A stretch of 64,000 nucleotides of DNA from Candidatus Pelagibacter sp. (GCA_028226735.1 JAOIYV010000001.1:1-64000), one strand, 5' to 3'. Positions 26,102 through 35,454 are shown, numbered from the stretch's first letter. Program-made: numbers and translations. Notes: generated by a model not told the origin, from the sequence alone.

Positions 26102-27798
26102 ACAAATCAAAAAAAAATTTAACTGGCGGTCAAGCTGCTGTTAAATCTTTAAAAAAAGAAAAAGTAAAACACGTCTTTGGATTAATTGGTTCAGCTACTA
26201 TGGAGATGTTTGACGCTTTATATTATGAAAAAAGTATAAAGTTTATAGGAGTAAGAGATGAGAGAACTGGCACACATATGGCTGATGGATATGCTCGTGC
26301 TTCCAATAAGCCTGGTATAATACTTGCAGGTCAAAATGGACCCGGGGCAACAAACTTGGTTACAGGTATAGCACAGGCAAAAGCAGCGTTTTCACCAGTT
26401 ATTGCTTTGGCTGGATCTTATTCAACAAAAGATAATATTGAAGATGCTTTTCAAGGCCTAGATCAACAATCGTTGTTTGGCCCAATTACCAAAAAAACAT
26501 GGACGGTAAAAATTACAAAAAAAATCCCTGCTATAATAGGTGAGGCTTTTAAAGTGGCTATGTCTCCAAGAAGAGGCCCTGTGTGTATTAATTTACCAAG
26601 AAATATTTTGGCAGCAACAGAAAATTTTAATATAAATACCAATAAAACCTCATATAAAAACTTTAGTTTCATTAAAGGTCAAGTTAGTAAAATTAAAAAA
26701 GCAGTAAAAATAATTAAAAATTCCAAAAAAACTGTAATTGTTGCAGGTGCTGGAATCAAGTACACAGCTCAACATAAAAAAGTGATTAAACTAGCTAGGT
26801 ATTTAAATATTCCAATCGTAACTGCTGCAGGACACGGGGATGCAATTCCTTTTGATTGTAAATTAAATGCTGGTCAAATGGGTCCAAGAGGAAATCCTGT
26901 TGCTTCAAAACTTGTTATAAAAGCTGATGTTATAATTGCTATTGGAACAAGACTTGGATTTAATTCAACTTTTTATTCTTACGATAATATAAATAAAAAA
27001 GCTAAGATTATTCAAATAGAGCTAGAGAAGAAAATGCTTGGAAGATATTTTCCTGTTTCTGTTGGAATTCATGCAGATGCAGCTACTGCCACAAATCAAA
27101 TTTATGAAGAAATAAAAAAACAAAAAATCACTTTAGATACAAAAAATTGGATACAAGAATATTATAGGGAAAGAAAGAGGTTTATTTCTAAAAGAGATAA
27201 AGTGAGTACAGTAAAAAAATTTCCTATTCAACCTCAAGATTTATTTAAACAATTAAGAAAAGCTCTTCCTAAAAATTCTGTAATTACTTTAGATGCAGGA
27301 ACTTTGTGTTTACAGGCAACGGATGCCCTTGAATACTATGATCCACCTTCTTTATTTACTCCGTTAGATTTTGGTTTAGTTGGTTTTTCATTTGCTTGTG
27401 GTTTAGGAGTAAAAGTAGCGAAGCCAAAAAAAACTGTTGTTAGTCTTATGGGTGATGGTGGATTTGGAATGACTGTTTCAGAATTAAGTACTGCAGTTGA
27501 ATACGGAATAAACACAATTACAATAATAATGAATAATCAAAGTTGGGGAGCAGAAAAAGCTTATCAAAAAGATTTTTTTGGAAAAAGATACTTGGGTGCA
27601 GATATTAAAAGCCCCTCGTTTGATAAAATTGCAGAACTTTATGGAGCAAAAGGTTTCAAAGTTAAAAAACTTTCTGAAGTAAACAAAACAATTAAGGCTG
27701 CTTTGAAGTGTAACAAACCAGTCATTATCGATATTGATATAGATCGAAATGCTCTATACAGTTTTAGAAGAGATAGTTTTAAACACAGAATTAAATAA
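26098..27798 (+). CDS. Thiamine-diphosphate-dependent enzyme, Xsc/acetolactate-synthase-like
   Basis: A 566-aa TPP enzyme starting at GTG in a GTGA overlap with the preceding stop. The cofactor-activating Glu55 is in VRDERTGTHMADGYAR, and the metal-TPP motif runs from GDG (452-454) to NN (479-480). The N-terminal HVFGLIGSATMEMFDAL looks more like sulfoacetaldehyde acetyltransferase (Xsc) than like acetolactate synthase, but glyoxylate carboligase or a 2-oxoacid decarboxylase remain possible. It has no regulatory-subunit neighbour, which argues against AHAS. Confidence 0.75.
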   Translation: MNKSKKNLTGGQAAVKSLKKEKVKHVFGLIGSATMEMFDALYYEKSIKFIGVRDERTGTHMADGYARASNKPGIILAGQNGPGATNLVTGIAQAKAAFSPVIALAGSYSTKDNIEDAFQGLDQQSLFGPITKKTWTVKITKKIPAIIGEAFKVAMSPRRGPVCINLPRNILAATENFNINTNKTSYKNFSFIKGQVSKIKKAVKIIKNSKKTVIVAGAGIKYTAQHKKVIKLARYLNIPIVTAAGHGDAIPFDCKLNAGQMGPRGNPVASKLVIKADVIIAIGTRLGFNSTFYSYDNINKKAKIIQIELEKKMLGRYFPVSVGIHADAATATNQIYEEIKKQKITLDTKNWIQEYYRERKRFISKRDKVSTVKKFPIQPQDLFKQLRKALPKNSVITLDAGTLCLQATDALEYYDPPSLFTPLDFGLVGFSFACGLGVKVAKPKKTVVSLMGDGGFGMTVSELSTAVEYGINTITIIMNNQSWGAEKAYQKDFFGKRYLGADIKSPSFDKIAELYGAKGFKVKKLSEVNKTIKAALKCNKPVIIDIDIDRNALYSFRRDSFKHRIK

Positions 27799-28425
27799 AT
27801 GTCTCAAAAAGATATAGGAAATAAACTTCCAATCTATAAACTTAAAGCAGGAAAAGAAGTTGAAAATTATTATGATGAATGGACTATAGAAAATAAATAT
27901 GACAAAGACATGGTTGATTGGAAATATTCTGGACCTAAAGAAACTGTAGAACTTTTTAAAAAGTACGCCTCAAAAAAAGATATTAAGATACTAGATGCAG
28001 GCTGTGGAACTGGATTAGTTGGGTTAGAGTTAAAAAAAAATGGATTTACAAATATTGATGGGGCTGATTTTTCACAAAAAATGTTAGATTTAGTTCCAGC
28101 AGATGTTTATAAAAATAAATATAAAATAGATTTAAATCAAAAAATTGAGATTTTAAATGATAGCTACGATGGGATAACATGTGTGGGCACTTTTACTTAT
28201 GGTCATGTTAACCCTCCAGCTCTTGGTGAAATGGTAAGAATCAGTAAAAAAAAATCGTATATTTGTTTCACCATTAATCTTGGAATTTATGGAGAATATG
28301 GGTTTGACAAGAAAATCAAAGAATTAGAAGATAAGAAATATTGGAAAATAATTGAATTTTTCAAATCAAACTATATTGCAAGTAAAAATGTTAATGCCTG
28401 GTTAGTTATTGCTCAAGTGATATAA
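27799..28425 (+). CDS. SAM-dependent class I methyltransferase
   Basis: A 208-aa protein with the SAM-binding motif ILDAGCGTGLVG at about 64-75 and the acidic ADFS motif after it (about 89-92). It starts immediately after the TPP gene stop and precedes DUF1185 by 10 nt. Methyltransferases of this sort act on small molecules or polyketide-like acids; target unknown. Confidence 0.8.
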   Translation: MSQKDIGNKLPIYKLKAGKEVENYYDEWTIENKYDKDMVDWKYSGPKETVELFKKYASKKDIKILDAGCGTGLVGLELKKNGFTNIDGADFSQKMLDLVPADVYKNKYKIDLNQKIEILNDSYDGITCVGTFTYGHVNPPALGEMVRISKKKSYICFTINLGIYGEYGFDKKIKELEDKKYWKIIEFFKSNYIASKNVNAWLVIAQVI

Positions 28426-28435
28426 GATAATAGAT

Positions 28436-29023
28436 ATGGATATTAATTTAAGAAAATTTACAAAATTTGTAGACAAAACTTTTATCGAAGGGGGGAAAAA
28501 AGCTAAGGAACCTGTTTTATTAGTTTCTGTGGCTGCTGTTTTTAAAAACCCATGGCATGGACTAGGTTTTGTCGAGGATTTAAGACCTGCTATTTTAGAT
28601 TTAGCCCCAAAGTTAGGTGACTTACTAGTTCCAGAGCTGATTAAAGAAATTGGATCTCCAGAAAAAATTTTAGCTTATGGTAAAGCAGGTGTTGTAGGAT
28701 TAAATGGTGAAATAGAGCATGCTTCAGCGTTTATTCATACACTAAGATTTGGGAATAAATTTAGAGATGCTGTCGGTGGAACTTCTTATTTGAGCTTTAC
28801 CAATACTAGAGGCTCAGCTGGATCTAAAATTTCTATTCCAATGATGCACAAGACTGACTCTGGTTTAAGACCCTATTATTTAACTCATGAATTTACAATT
28901 CATGATGCACCATTTGACGATGAAATTGTCATAGCTATTGGTGGAGCATCTAGTGGAAGAGCTCATGCAAGAACTGGTGATAGGTATCAAGATATGAAAG
29001 AGATGGGTATAGAGCCTAAGTAA
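28436..29023 (+). CDS. DUF1185 / 'amino acid synthesis' family protein
   Basis: A 195-aa single-domain protein of PF06684. Recognisable stretches are FKNPWHGLGFVEDL (about 37-50), YGKAGVVGLNGEIEHASAFIH (about 81-101) and GGASSGRAHARTGDR near the end. The family's molecular function is not established and the Pfam name is historical. It often occurs beside LLM monooxygenases, as here. Cytoplasmic, no membrane segment. Confidence 0.8.
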   Translation: MDINLRKFTKFVDKTFIEGGKKAKEPVLLVSVAAVFKNPWHGLGFVEDLRPAILDLAPKLGDLLVPELIKEIGSPEKILAYGKAGVVGLNGEIEHASAFIHTLRFGNKFRDAVGGTSYLSFTNTRGSAGSKISIPMMHKTDSGLRPYYLTHEFTIHDAPFDDEIVIAIGGASSGRAHARTGDRYQDMKEMGIEPK

Positions 29024-29028
29024 AATTA

Positions 29029-29811
29029 ATGATCAATGGCACCGACTCATCAGAAACTTTTTATTTATTAAATCAAACTGATAAAAAAATACCAATAATA
29101 TTTATTCATGGTGTTGGCTTAACACATGAAATTTGGCAACCTCAATTTGATTATTTCAAAAATTATACTACAATTTTTTATGACATTCTTGGTCATGGAA
29201 AAACTCCTTTAAATAAATCAAATATAAGTTTTGATGATTTTTCAGAGCAATTAATCTTATTAATAAATGAATTAAAATTTGATAAAATTCATTTAATTGG
29301 ATTTTCAATAGGCTCTTTAATAGCTAGAAATTTTGCAACAAAATACAATGATAGACTTAAATCTTTGACTTTACTTGGTTCAATATTTAAGAGAAATGAA
29401 TTTCAGCAAAAGATTGTCAATGATAGATATAATTTAACTAAAAATAATTCTAAACTTTCAAGACAAGCTTTAAAAAGATGGTTTACTGATGAATATTTAG
29501 AAAAAAATCCAGATATTTATAAAAAAATAAGTTCTATTTTAGAAAAAAATAATATAGAAAATTTCTTAAAAGTTTATAAACTTTTCGTATTTCATAAAAA
29601 TGACGAAAATTTTCAAAATATTAGTGTTAATACTTTAGTTATAACTGGAGAGAACGATATGGGATCTACAGTAGAAATGTCTAAAAAATTGAGCGATGTA
29701 ATTAACAATAGCCAACTAAAAATCATTAAAGGTGGAAAACATCTTTGTGGTATTGAATGTGCAGATGATGTAAATATGGCTATTAAGAATTTTATAGAAC
29801 AAAATGAATAA
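29029..29811 (+). CDS. alpha/beta hydrolase
   Basis: A 260-aa hydrolase. The nucleophile elbow is GFSIGS (Ser about 92); the acid is the Asp of ITGENDMGS (about 209) and the base the His of GGKHLCG (about 238). IFIHGVG near 25 forms the oxyanion hole. It has no signal peptide, unlike the exported hydrolase at 45596-46729. It overlaps the next ALDH by 8 nt. Likely an ester or enol-lactone hydrolase in the pathway. Confidence 0.83.
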   Translation: MINGTDSSETFYLLNQTDKKIPIIFIHGVGLTHEIWQPQFDYFKNYTTIFYDILGHGKTPLNKSNISFDDFSEQLILLINELKFDKIHLIGFSIGSLIARNFATKYNDRLKSLTLLGSIFKRNEFQQKIVNDRYNLTKNNSKLSRQALKRWFTDEYLEKNPDIYKKISSILEKNNIENFLKVYKLFVFHKNDENFQNISVNTLVITGENDMGSTVEMSKKLSDVINNSQLKIIKGGKHLCGIECADDVNMAIKNFIEQNE

Positions 29812-31285
29812 ATTAAAAAAATATAAAATGTTTATTGATGGTGAGTGGGTTGACTCAGAAAGTAAAAAAACTTTTGAAACTCTTAACCCAGAAACAAATA
29901 AACCTTGGGCAATCGTTCCTGAGGCAAGTGCAAAAGATGTGGATAGAGCGGTTAAAGCTGCTCAAAAAGCATTTGAGGGTGAATGGCCAAAATTATTACC
30001 AAGAGAAAGAGGAAAATTTTTAAGAGCTATTGGTAACCAATTAAGAGAAAATGCAGAGATGCTTGGAGAAATTGAAACAATTGATACAGGAAAATTATTT
30101 AGAGAAACAAAAAAACAAGCAAATTATATTGCTGAATATTATGATTATTATGCAGGACTTGCTGATAAAGTTGAAGGAACAGTATTGCCGATTGATAAAC
30201 CAAACATACAGGCAATTACAACAAGAATTCCTATAGGAGTGATTGCTGCAATCGTACCATGGAATTCACAAATGTTTTTAACTGCAACTAAACTTGCCCC
30301 AGCTCTCGCAATGGGAAATACTGTAGTGCTTAAATCATCAGAGTTAGCTCCAGCTGTTATTTTTGAATTTGGAAAGTTAATTGAAAAAACTAATTTACCA
30401 AAAGGAGTTATAAACATTATCACTGGTTTTGGCGATCCATGTGGTAAAGCTTTAACCACTCATAACTTTGTTGAAAAAGTTGCCTTCACTGGAGGTCCAG
30501 AGACTGCTAGACACATAATTAGAAATTCTGCTGAAAACTTATCTGAGGTTAGTTTGGAACTGGGAGGAAAAAGCCCTGTTGCTGTATTTGATGATGCCAA
30601 ACAAGATAATGCTATAAACGGTATTGTTGCAGGAATTTTTGGTGCTAGTGGACAGAGTTGTATTGCTGGTTCTAGACTTTATATTCAAAATGGAATTTAT
30701 GAAGAATTTTTAACTAAACTTGTAAAACGAGCAGAAAAAATAAAAATTGGCGCACCAATGGACTCAGAGACTGAAATGGGACCTTTAAGTAATTTTAAAC
30801 AATTAGAAATTATAGAAAAAAATATAAAACAAACTATTGCACAGGGTGGAAAACTTAGGTGTGGTGGTAAAAGAGATTCATTTTCAAATGAAGGTTATTA
30901 TTTTCCCCCAACTATTATTGAGTGTAATAATCACAATCTACCAACAGCAGAAAATGAATTATTTGGACCAGTTTTATCTGTAATGAAATTTGATACAGAA
31001 GAAGAAGTTTTGAAAAAAATGAATGATAACCAATATGGATTATCATCAGGTGTTTATACAAGTGACCTTGCAAGAGGAATGAGAGTTTCAAAAGCAATTC
31101 GTGCAGGAATTACATTTGTTAATACTTATAGACTAATATCTCCTTCAGCTCCTTTTGGAGGAATAAAAGATAGTGGATATGGAAAAGAAGCAGGCATTGA
31201 ATCTATTAAAGATTATACAAGAGTAAAAACAACTTGGTTTTATACATCTGATGAGCCATCTCTTGATCCTTTTTCAATGAGATAA
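29804..31285 (+). CDS. NAD(P)-dependent aldehyde dehydrogenase (second copy)
   Basis: A 493-aa ALDH. Catalytic Cys286 is in GASGQSCIAG, Glu252 in LELGGKSP, PWNSQ at 152-156, and FTGGPETA at 228-235. It is only distantly like the ALDH at 9982-11412. It overlaps the hydrolase gene by 8 nt and the EamA gene by 1 nt. It could finish a monooxygenase-initiated breakdown by oxidising the aldehyde product. Betaine-aldehyde oxidation is another option because no betB is visible. Confidence 0.88.
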   Translation: MNKLKKYKMFIDGEWVDSESKKTFETLNPETNKPWAIVPEASAKDVDRAVKAAQKAFEGEWPKLLPRERGKFLRAIGNQLRENAEMLGEIETIDTGKLFRETKKQANYIAEYYDYYAGLADKVEGTVLPIDKPNIQAITTRIPIGVIAAIVPWNSQMFLTATKLAPALAMGNTVVLKSSELAPAVIFEFGKLIEKTNLPKGVINIITGFGDPCGKALTTHNFVEKVAFTGGPETARHIIRNSAENLSEVSLELGGKSPVAVFDDAKQDNAINGIVAGIFGASGQSCIAGSRLYIQNGIYEEFLTKLVKRAEKIKIGAPMDSETEMGPLSNFKQLEIIEKNIKQTIAQGGKLRCGGKRDSFSNEGYYFPPTIIECNNHNLPTAENELFGPVLSVMKFDTEEEVLKKMNDNQYGLSSGVYTSDLARGMRVSKAIRAGITFVNTYRLISPSAPFGGIKDSGYGKEAGIESIKDYTRVKTTWFYTSDEPSLDPFSMR

Positions 31286-32142
31286 TGCCCTTAAAACATT
31301 TGTTCATTTTGCTGTTTATAATGGCAGCTCATGGAAGTGCTTTTCCTGTTGCTAAACTAGCATTAAATAATTCTGTTCCACCAATTCTGATGGCATCACT
31401 TAGAATGGGTTTAGTATTAATTATATTAATTCCTTTTTGGAAGTTTAAAATTCCTAATAAAAAATACTTTCCTTCACTGGTAGCTTTTTCAATCTCTATG
31501 GGTGTTATGGTTTATGTATTTATGAATTTATCTCTTTATCATTCGTCAATAATATCGCCAATAATTGTTGGTTCTCAATTAGCTATACCTTTTGGAATAC
31601 TTGCAAGTGCAGTTATGCTCGGAGAAAATATTAGTAGAAATAAATGGATACTTATCTTTACAGCTTTTATTGGAATTTTAATAATATTTTTTGATCCAAA
31701 GTTGAATGATAATTTTTTAGGATTGTTTTTTGCAAGCTTAATGGCTTTATTCTTTGGCCTAGCCCAAGTTTACTCTAGACAATTGAAGGATTTGGATACT
31801 AGTTTAATTAATTCAAGCATTGGCCTTTTTGGTTTTATATTTCTATTAATAATTTCTTATTTTATTGAAGGTGATACAGTTTCTAATTTCAAATCAATCA
31901 ACTTAGAATCTTGGCTGTTAATTTCGTACCAAGCTATAATTGTTTCTTTATGCGCTCATCTACTAATGTTTTATCTCTATAAGTTTTATACAGTTGGTCG
32001 AATTTTTCCTTTTTATTCCTTGTTCCCAATTTTTGGGATAATCTTTACTTTTTTGGTATTTGGAGAGGTTCCAACCACTTTTTTCATTTCTGGTGGAATA
32101 ATAGTAATAACTTCGGTCTTTTTGCTTAGTAAAATAAGATAA
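31285..32142 (+). CDS. EamA/DMT-family transporter
   Basis: A 285-aa membrane protein with about ten helices in two EamA repeats (AAHGSAFPVAKLAL at the N-terminus, SPIIVGSQLAIPFGILAS in the first repeat). It overlaps the ALDH gene by 1 nt, so it is part of the operon that begins at 24932. Likely exports an intermediate or imports the pathway's substrate; not resolvable from sequence. Confidence 0.82.
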   Translation: MPLKHLFILLFIMAAHGSAFPVAKLALNNSVPPILMASLRMGLVLIILIPFWKFKIPNKKYFPSLVAFSISMGVMVYVFMNLSLYHSSIISPIIVGSQLAIPFGILASAVMLGENISRNKWILIFTAFIGILIIFFDPKLNDNFLGLFFASLMALFFGLAQVYSRQLKDLDTSLINSSIGLFGFIFLLIISYFIEGDTVSNFKSINLESWLLISYQAIIVSLCAHLLMFYLYKFYTVGRIFPFYSLFPIFGIIFTFLVFGEVPTTFFISGGIIVITSVFLLSKIR

Positions 32143-32192
32143 TTTACCCATTGAAATAATTGATTAATCATAATTAAATTAGCTTTTTATAA

Positions 32193-32204
32193 ATTGTTAA
32201 CAAT
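32193..32204 (+). promoter_or_regulatory. Palindrome ATTGTTAACAAT before the Liv-type binding protein
   Basis: A perfect 12-bp palindrome ending 14 nt before the ATG and just ahead of the GAGGAAAA ribosome site. It has the same placement and a similar core to the palindromes at 5797-5806 and 40863-40876. It may mark an operator, or the transcript's 5' end folding into a protective hairpin. Confidence 0.3.
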
Positions 32205-32218
32205 CAAAGAGGAAAATA

Positions 32219-33400
32219 ATGAAAAAACTATTTATTGCTGCATTTATATTCGTTTCAACATTTACAACGAGTACATTCGCAGAAGTTAAAATGGGGATTA
32301 TATTAGGATTTACTGGTCCTATTGAATCTCTTACACCAGCTATGGCTGCATCTGCAGAACTTGCATTTAAGGAAGCTTCTGATTCAGGTTCACTATTAGG
32401 TGGAGAAACTATTTCAGTAGTAAGAGCAGACTCAACTTGTGTTGACGCAGCAGCAGCAGTAACAGCGGCTGAAGGTGTTATTTCACAAGGAGTTGCAGCT
32501 ATTATGGGTGCTGACTGTTCGGGTGTTACTGGTGCTATAGCATCAAAAGTTGGTATACCTAATGGTGTAGTAATGATTTCACCTTCAGCAACTTCTCCAG
32601 GATTAACTACTCTAGATGATAAAGGATTCTTTTTTAGAACAGCTCCTTCAGATGCTAGAGGTGGTCAAATCTTAGCTGATATTACTAAAGACAGAAAAAT
32701 CAAAAGTGTTGCTATTACTTATACTAATAATGACTACGGAAAAGGTTTGGCTGATGTTTATGCAGCTGCAATTAAAGCTCATGGTATTAAAGTTACAACC
32801 TCATCAGCGCATGAAGATGGGAAAGCTGACTACTCCTCTGAAGTGGCTACATTAGCTTCTGCAGGTGGTGACGCTGTTGCAGTGATCGGTTACCTAGACC
32901 AAGGTGGAAAAGGAATAATTCAAGGCTCTTTAGATTCTGGTGCGTTTGATACATTTATTTTATCTGATGGTATGATTGGTGACTCTTTAACTGATACTTT
33001 TGGAAAAGACTTAAATAAATCATTTGGCTCAATACCAGGTTCGACTGGAAAGGGTGCCGGAGTATTTACAAAAGTTGCTGGTGGAGCAGGTATAGACTCT
33101 TCTGGACCTTATACTGGTGAATCTTATGATGCGGCTGCTTTAATTGTTCTTGCAATGCAGGCAGGTAATTCAGTAGATAGAGCTTCTATTGCTAAAAATG
33201 TAATGGGTGTTGCTAATGCTCCAGGGACAAAAATTTATCCTGGAGAACTAAAAAAAGGTTTAGAATTATTAGCTAAAGGTAAAAAAATTGATTATGAAGG
33301 TGCTACTGGAGTATCATTTACTGAAGTTGGTGAAGCTGAAGGTTCTTTTTTAGAAAAAGAAATCAAAAGTGGAAAGTTTAAAACTAAAAAACAAAGATAA
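32219..33400 (+). CDS. Branched-chain-amino-acid-type ABC binding protein (LivK family)
   Basis: A 393-aa periplasmic protein with a signal peptide at 1-21 (cleavage after TFA) and the Peripla_BP_6 fold (KMGIILGFTGPIESLTPAM, VAAIMGADCSGVTGA, VAITYTNNDYGKGLA). Two Cys residues (in DSTC and GADC) may form a disulfide. It stands alone between the preceding operon and a strong terminator. Matching permease and ATPase genes lie on the opposite strand at 35455-39329, whose operon lacks its own binding protein. The ligand is unknown; this family also binds amides, urea and aromatic acids. Confidence 0.88.
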   Translation: MKKLFIAAFIFVSTFTTSTFAEVKMGIILGFTGPIESLTPAMAASAELAFKEASDSGSLLGGETISVVRADSTCVDAAAAVTAAEGVISQGVAAIMGADCSGVTGAIASKVGIPNGVVMISPSATSPGLTTLDDKGFFFRTAPSDARGGQILADITKDRKIKSVAITYTNNDYGKGLADVYAAAIKAHGIKVTTSSAHEDGKADYSSEVATLASAGGDAVAVIGYLDQGGKGIIQGSLDSGAFDTFILSDGMIGDSLTDTFGKDLNKSFGSIPGSTGKGAGVFTKVAGGAGIDSSGPYTGESYDAAALIVLAMQAGNSVDRASIAKNVMGVANAPGTKIYPGELKKGLELLAKGKKIDYEGATGVSFTEVGEAEGSFLEKEIKSGKFKTKKQR

Positions 33401-33420
33401 TTAACATTTTAATTTTAAAA

Positions 33421-33451
33421 CCCCAGCAATACTAATTGCTGGGGTTTTTTT
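33421..33451. terminator. Bidirectional Rho-independent terminator
   Basis: CCCCAGCAAT-ACTA-ATTGCTGGGG: a 10-bp perfect stem with a 4-nt loop followed by TTTTTTT, and preceded by AAAA, so it can work in both directions. It lies between the convergent LivK-type gene (stop 33400) and the TauE/SafE gene (stop 33454). Confidence 0.93.
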
Positions 33452-33453
33452 AT

Positions 33454-34215
33454 CTAAAAATTAATGATAATTCTAAAAATACCAAATATTGAAATAGATA
33501 TTAGAAAAAAGAAAACTGCCTTTCTGTAAGTTGCTTCTTTACTTTTAACAAAGAGCTTATTTCCAATAAAAACACCAATTGGCAAAATGATAATTAATGG
33601 GAATGTTCTGTAAATTGTTGTGGGGTCAACTATGCCAGCAAAAAAACTGAGAGCAAAAGCATAAATATCAGTTAAAAAAAATAATGCTGCTAAGGATCCT
33701 CTAATAACTGCTGGCTGTATACTTGTTATCAATAAAAAAAGTGCCACAGGCATTCCTCCTAAGGTAGTTAGTCCATTTAAAGTACCAGATATTAAACCTG
33801 TAAATACTTTGACATAGTCATTATTTATTTTTTGATTTGAATATCCCTTCATTAATAAAATTGAAAAAAATATTATAATTAAACAAACCAATAAGTGTGT
33901 TGTTTCAGGGTTTAAGTATTTTAATAAATAAAGACCTATTGGAGATCCAATAATTATTCCTACTAATATCTTTATTACAAAACCCCAGTCAATTTTGTTC
34001 CAAATATAAGGAATCATAAAAATACTAATCATCACTTCAAGTATTAAAATTATTGGAACTATTTCAATTGCAGGAAGTATAAAAGAGAAGCCTGAAATGC
34101 ATATGGCAGAAAAGCCAAAACCGTTAAAACCTCTTATGATTGATGCAATAAACACTATAAATACTATTAAAAAAACTTCAGAAAGACTAAGTTGTATATA
34201 TGATAAAATTTCCAT
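33454..34215 (-). CDS. TauE/SafE-family membrane permease
   Basis: A 253-aa protein with about eight membrane helices. The family motif GFNGFGFSAI is at 29-38 and its second-repeat counterpart GTLNGLTTLGGMPVAL near 143. Members export sulfite, sulfoacetate or other organic anions. The start abuts the stop of the MFS gene. An Xsc-like TPP enzyme encoded at 26098 could generate sulfite that would need export, but they are on opposite strands and this link is speculative. Confidence 0.82.
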   Translation of the reverse strand: MEILSYIQLSLSEVFLIVFIVFIASIIRGFNGFGFSAICISGFSFILPAIEIVPIILILEVMISIFMIPYIWNKIDWGFVIKILVGIIIGSPIGLYLLKYLNPETTHLLVCLIIIFFSILLMKGYSNQKINNDYVKVFTGLISGTLNGLTTLGGMPVALFLLITSIQPAVIRGSLAALFFLTDIYAFALSFFAGIVDPTTIYRTFPLIIILPIGVFIGNKLFVKSKEATYRKAVFFFLISISIFGIFRIIINF

Positions 34216-35379
34216 TTATTTTTTATTAATTAGATCAGCTCTTAAGGTAGATAAAGTAATCAAAACTAAAAAAATTATGCAAATTAGATTCATTGTTTTC
34301 CAACTTGTAAAAGTTAAAAACATACCTGCAGATAAACTGGCAACTGCTTGGGTGGAATAAACTATTAAATCATTGAATCCTTGTGCTTTAAATTTTTCAT
34401 CTTCTCTATAAGATAAAACTAGTAAACTTGTTCCAGATATAAATAAAAAATTCCAACCAAAACCTAAAAATATTAAGGCTATTAAATAGTTAACAAAGTT
34501 TTGTTCAAACAAACTAGTTAAAATTGTGATTGAAAATAAAGCGACACCAGCATGCATTATTTTACTATGCCCAAATCTTTTTATTAAATTACCTGTAACT
34601 AATGATGGGAGGAACATTGCGGCTATATGAAACTGAATTACAAATCCTGTTTTGGTTAAGCTTATTTTCTCCATTATATGCATACTTATTGGTGTTGCAG
34701 TCATCAGAAATGACATCACTGCATAAGCAAATGATGAGGCAATCAAAGCTTGTAAAAACCTTGGTTGAGAAATTAATTCAAAATAACTACGTGTTATTTT
34801 TCCAATAACTTTATTTGGTTTGTGTCCATCTGTATAAAAAAACAAAAAAATTGTTGATGTAAGAGTTATAGCAGCAAGGGCAATATATGATCCTGAATAT
34901 AAGTGACCGTCTATAGCACTTTTGGTGAAGTTTGCTAAATTTGGTCCAATAAAAGCTGATCCTATTCCTGCTAATAATATTATTGATATAGCTTTTGGAG
35001 CTCTATCTTTTTCTACGGTTTCAACAGCTGCAAAACGATATTGATGGCTAAAAGCTACTGTAGCACCTAGTAAGAAGCATGCTAAATTGAATAAAATAAA
35101 ACTTTCTGTGATTATTGAGAAAGCAGCCAACAAAGATGACAAAGAGCTTCCAATTGAAGCATATATAAACCCTGTTCTACGACCAACTATACTCATAATC
35201 TTTGCCGCAAAAATTGCAAAAATTGCTATTCCAACAATTGATAAGGCCATTGGTAAAGTAGCTAGAGATTTTACTGGACTAAGTTGTGAACCTATTATTC
35301 CACTTAAGAAGACTGTTACTGGCGCAGCAGTAAAAGCAAAAATCTGGCTTAGAATTAGCAACCAAAGGTTTTTATTCAT
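34216..35379 (-). CDS. Major facilitator superfamily transporter
   Basis: A 387-aa protein with twelve expected helices. The loop between helices 2 and 3 carries MSIVGRRTGFIYAS and the matching loop in the second half RFGHSKIMHAGV. The start codon overlaps the stop of a possible 22-residue ORF (35379-35447) by 1 nt, and the LivM gene ends 75 nt upstream, so it may be the tail of the Liv operon. Substrate unknown; drug or metabolite efflux is typical. Confidence 0.82.
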   Translation of the reverse strand: MNKNLWLLILSQIFAFTAAPVTVFLSGIIGSQLSPVKSLATLPMALSIVGIAIFAIFAAKIMSIVGRRTGFIYASIGSSLSSLLAAFSIITESFILFNLACFLLGATVAFSHQYRFAAVETVEKDRAPKAISIILLAGIGSAFIGPNLANFTKSAIDGHLYSGSYIALAAITLTSTIFLFFYTDGHKPNKVIGKITRSYFELISQPRFLQALIASSFAYAVMSFLMTATPISMHIMEKISLTKTGFVIQFHIAAMFLPSLVTGNLIKRFGHSKIMHAGVALFSITILTSLFEQNFVNYLIALIFLGFGWNFLFISGTSLLVLSYREDEKFKAQGFNDLIVYSTQAVASLSAGMFLTFTSWKTMNLICIIFLVLITLSTLRADLINKK

Positions 35380-35447
35380 TAAAAAAAATATTTATCACCA
35401 ATGTACATGGCCCATGCCATAGCAGCACCTAATAAAATATATTTCAT
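35379..35447 (-). CDS. Possible 22-residue membrane peptide
   Basis: A short frame reading MKYILLGAAMAWAMYIGDKY and then FF before TAA. It starts 7 nt after the LivM stop and its TAA shares its last A with the MFS start codon. The composition (one hydrophobic helix rich in Ala, Met, Trp and Tyr) and the higher GC of its codons compared with typical spacers suggest coding. There is no strong ribosome site, so translation would rely on coupling to livM. I do not recognise a family. Confidence 0.4.
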   Translation of the reverse strand: MKYILLGAAMAWAMYIGDKYFF

Positions 35448-35454
35448 AATAACA

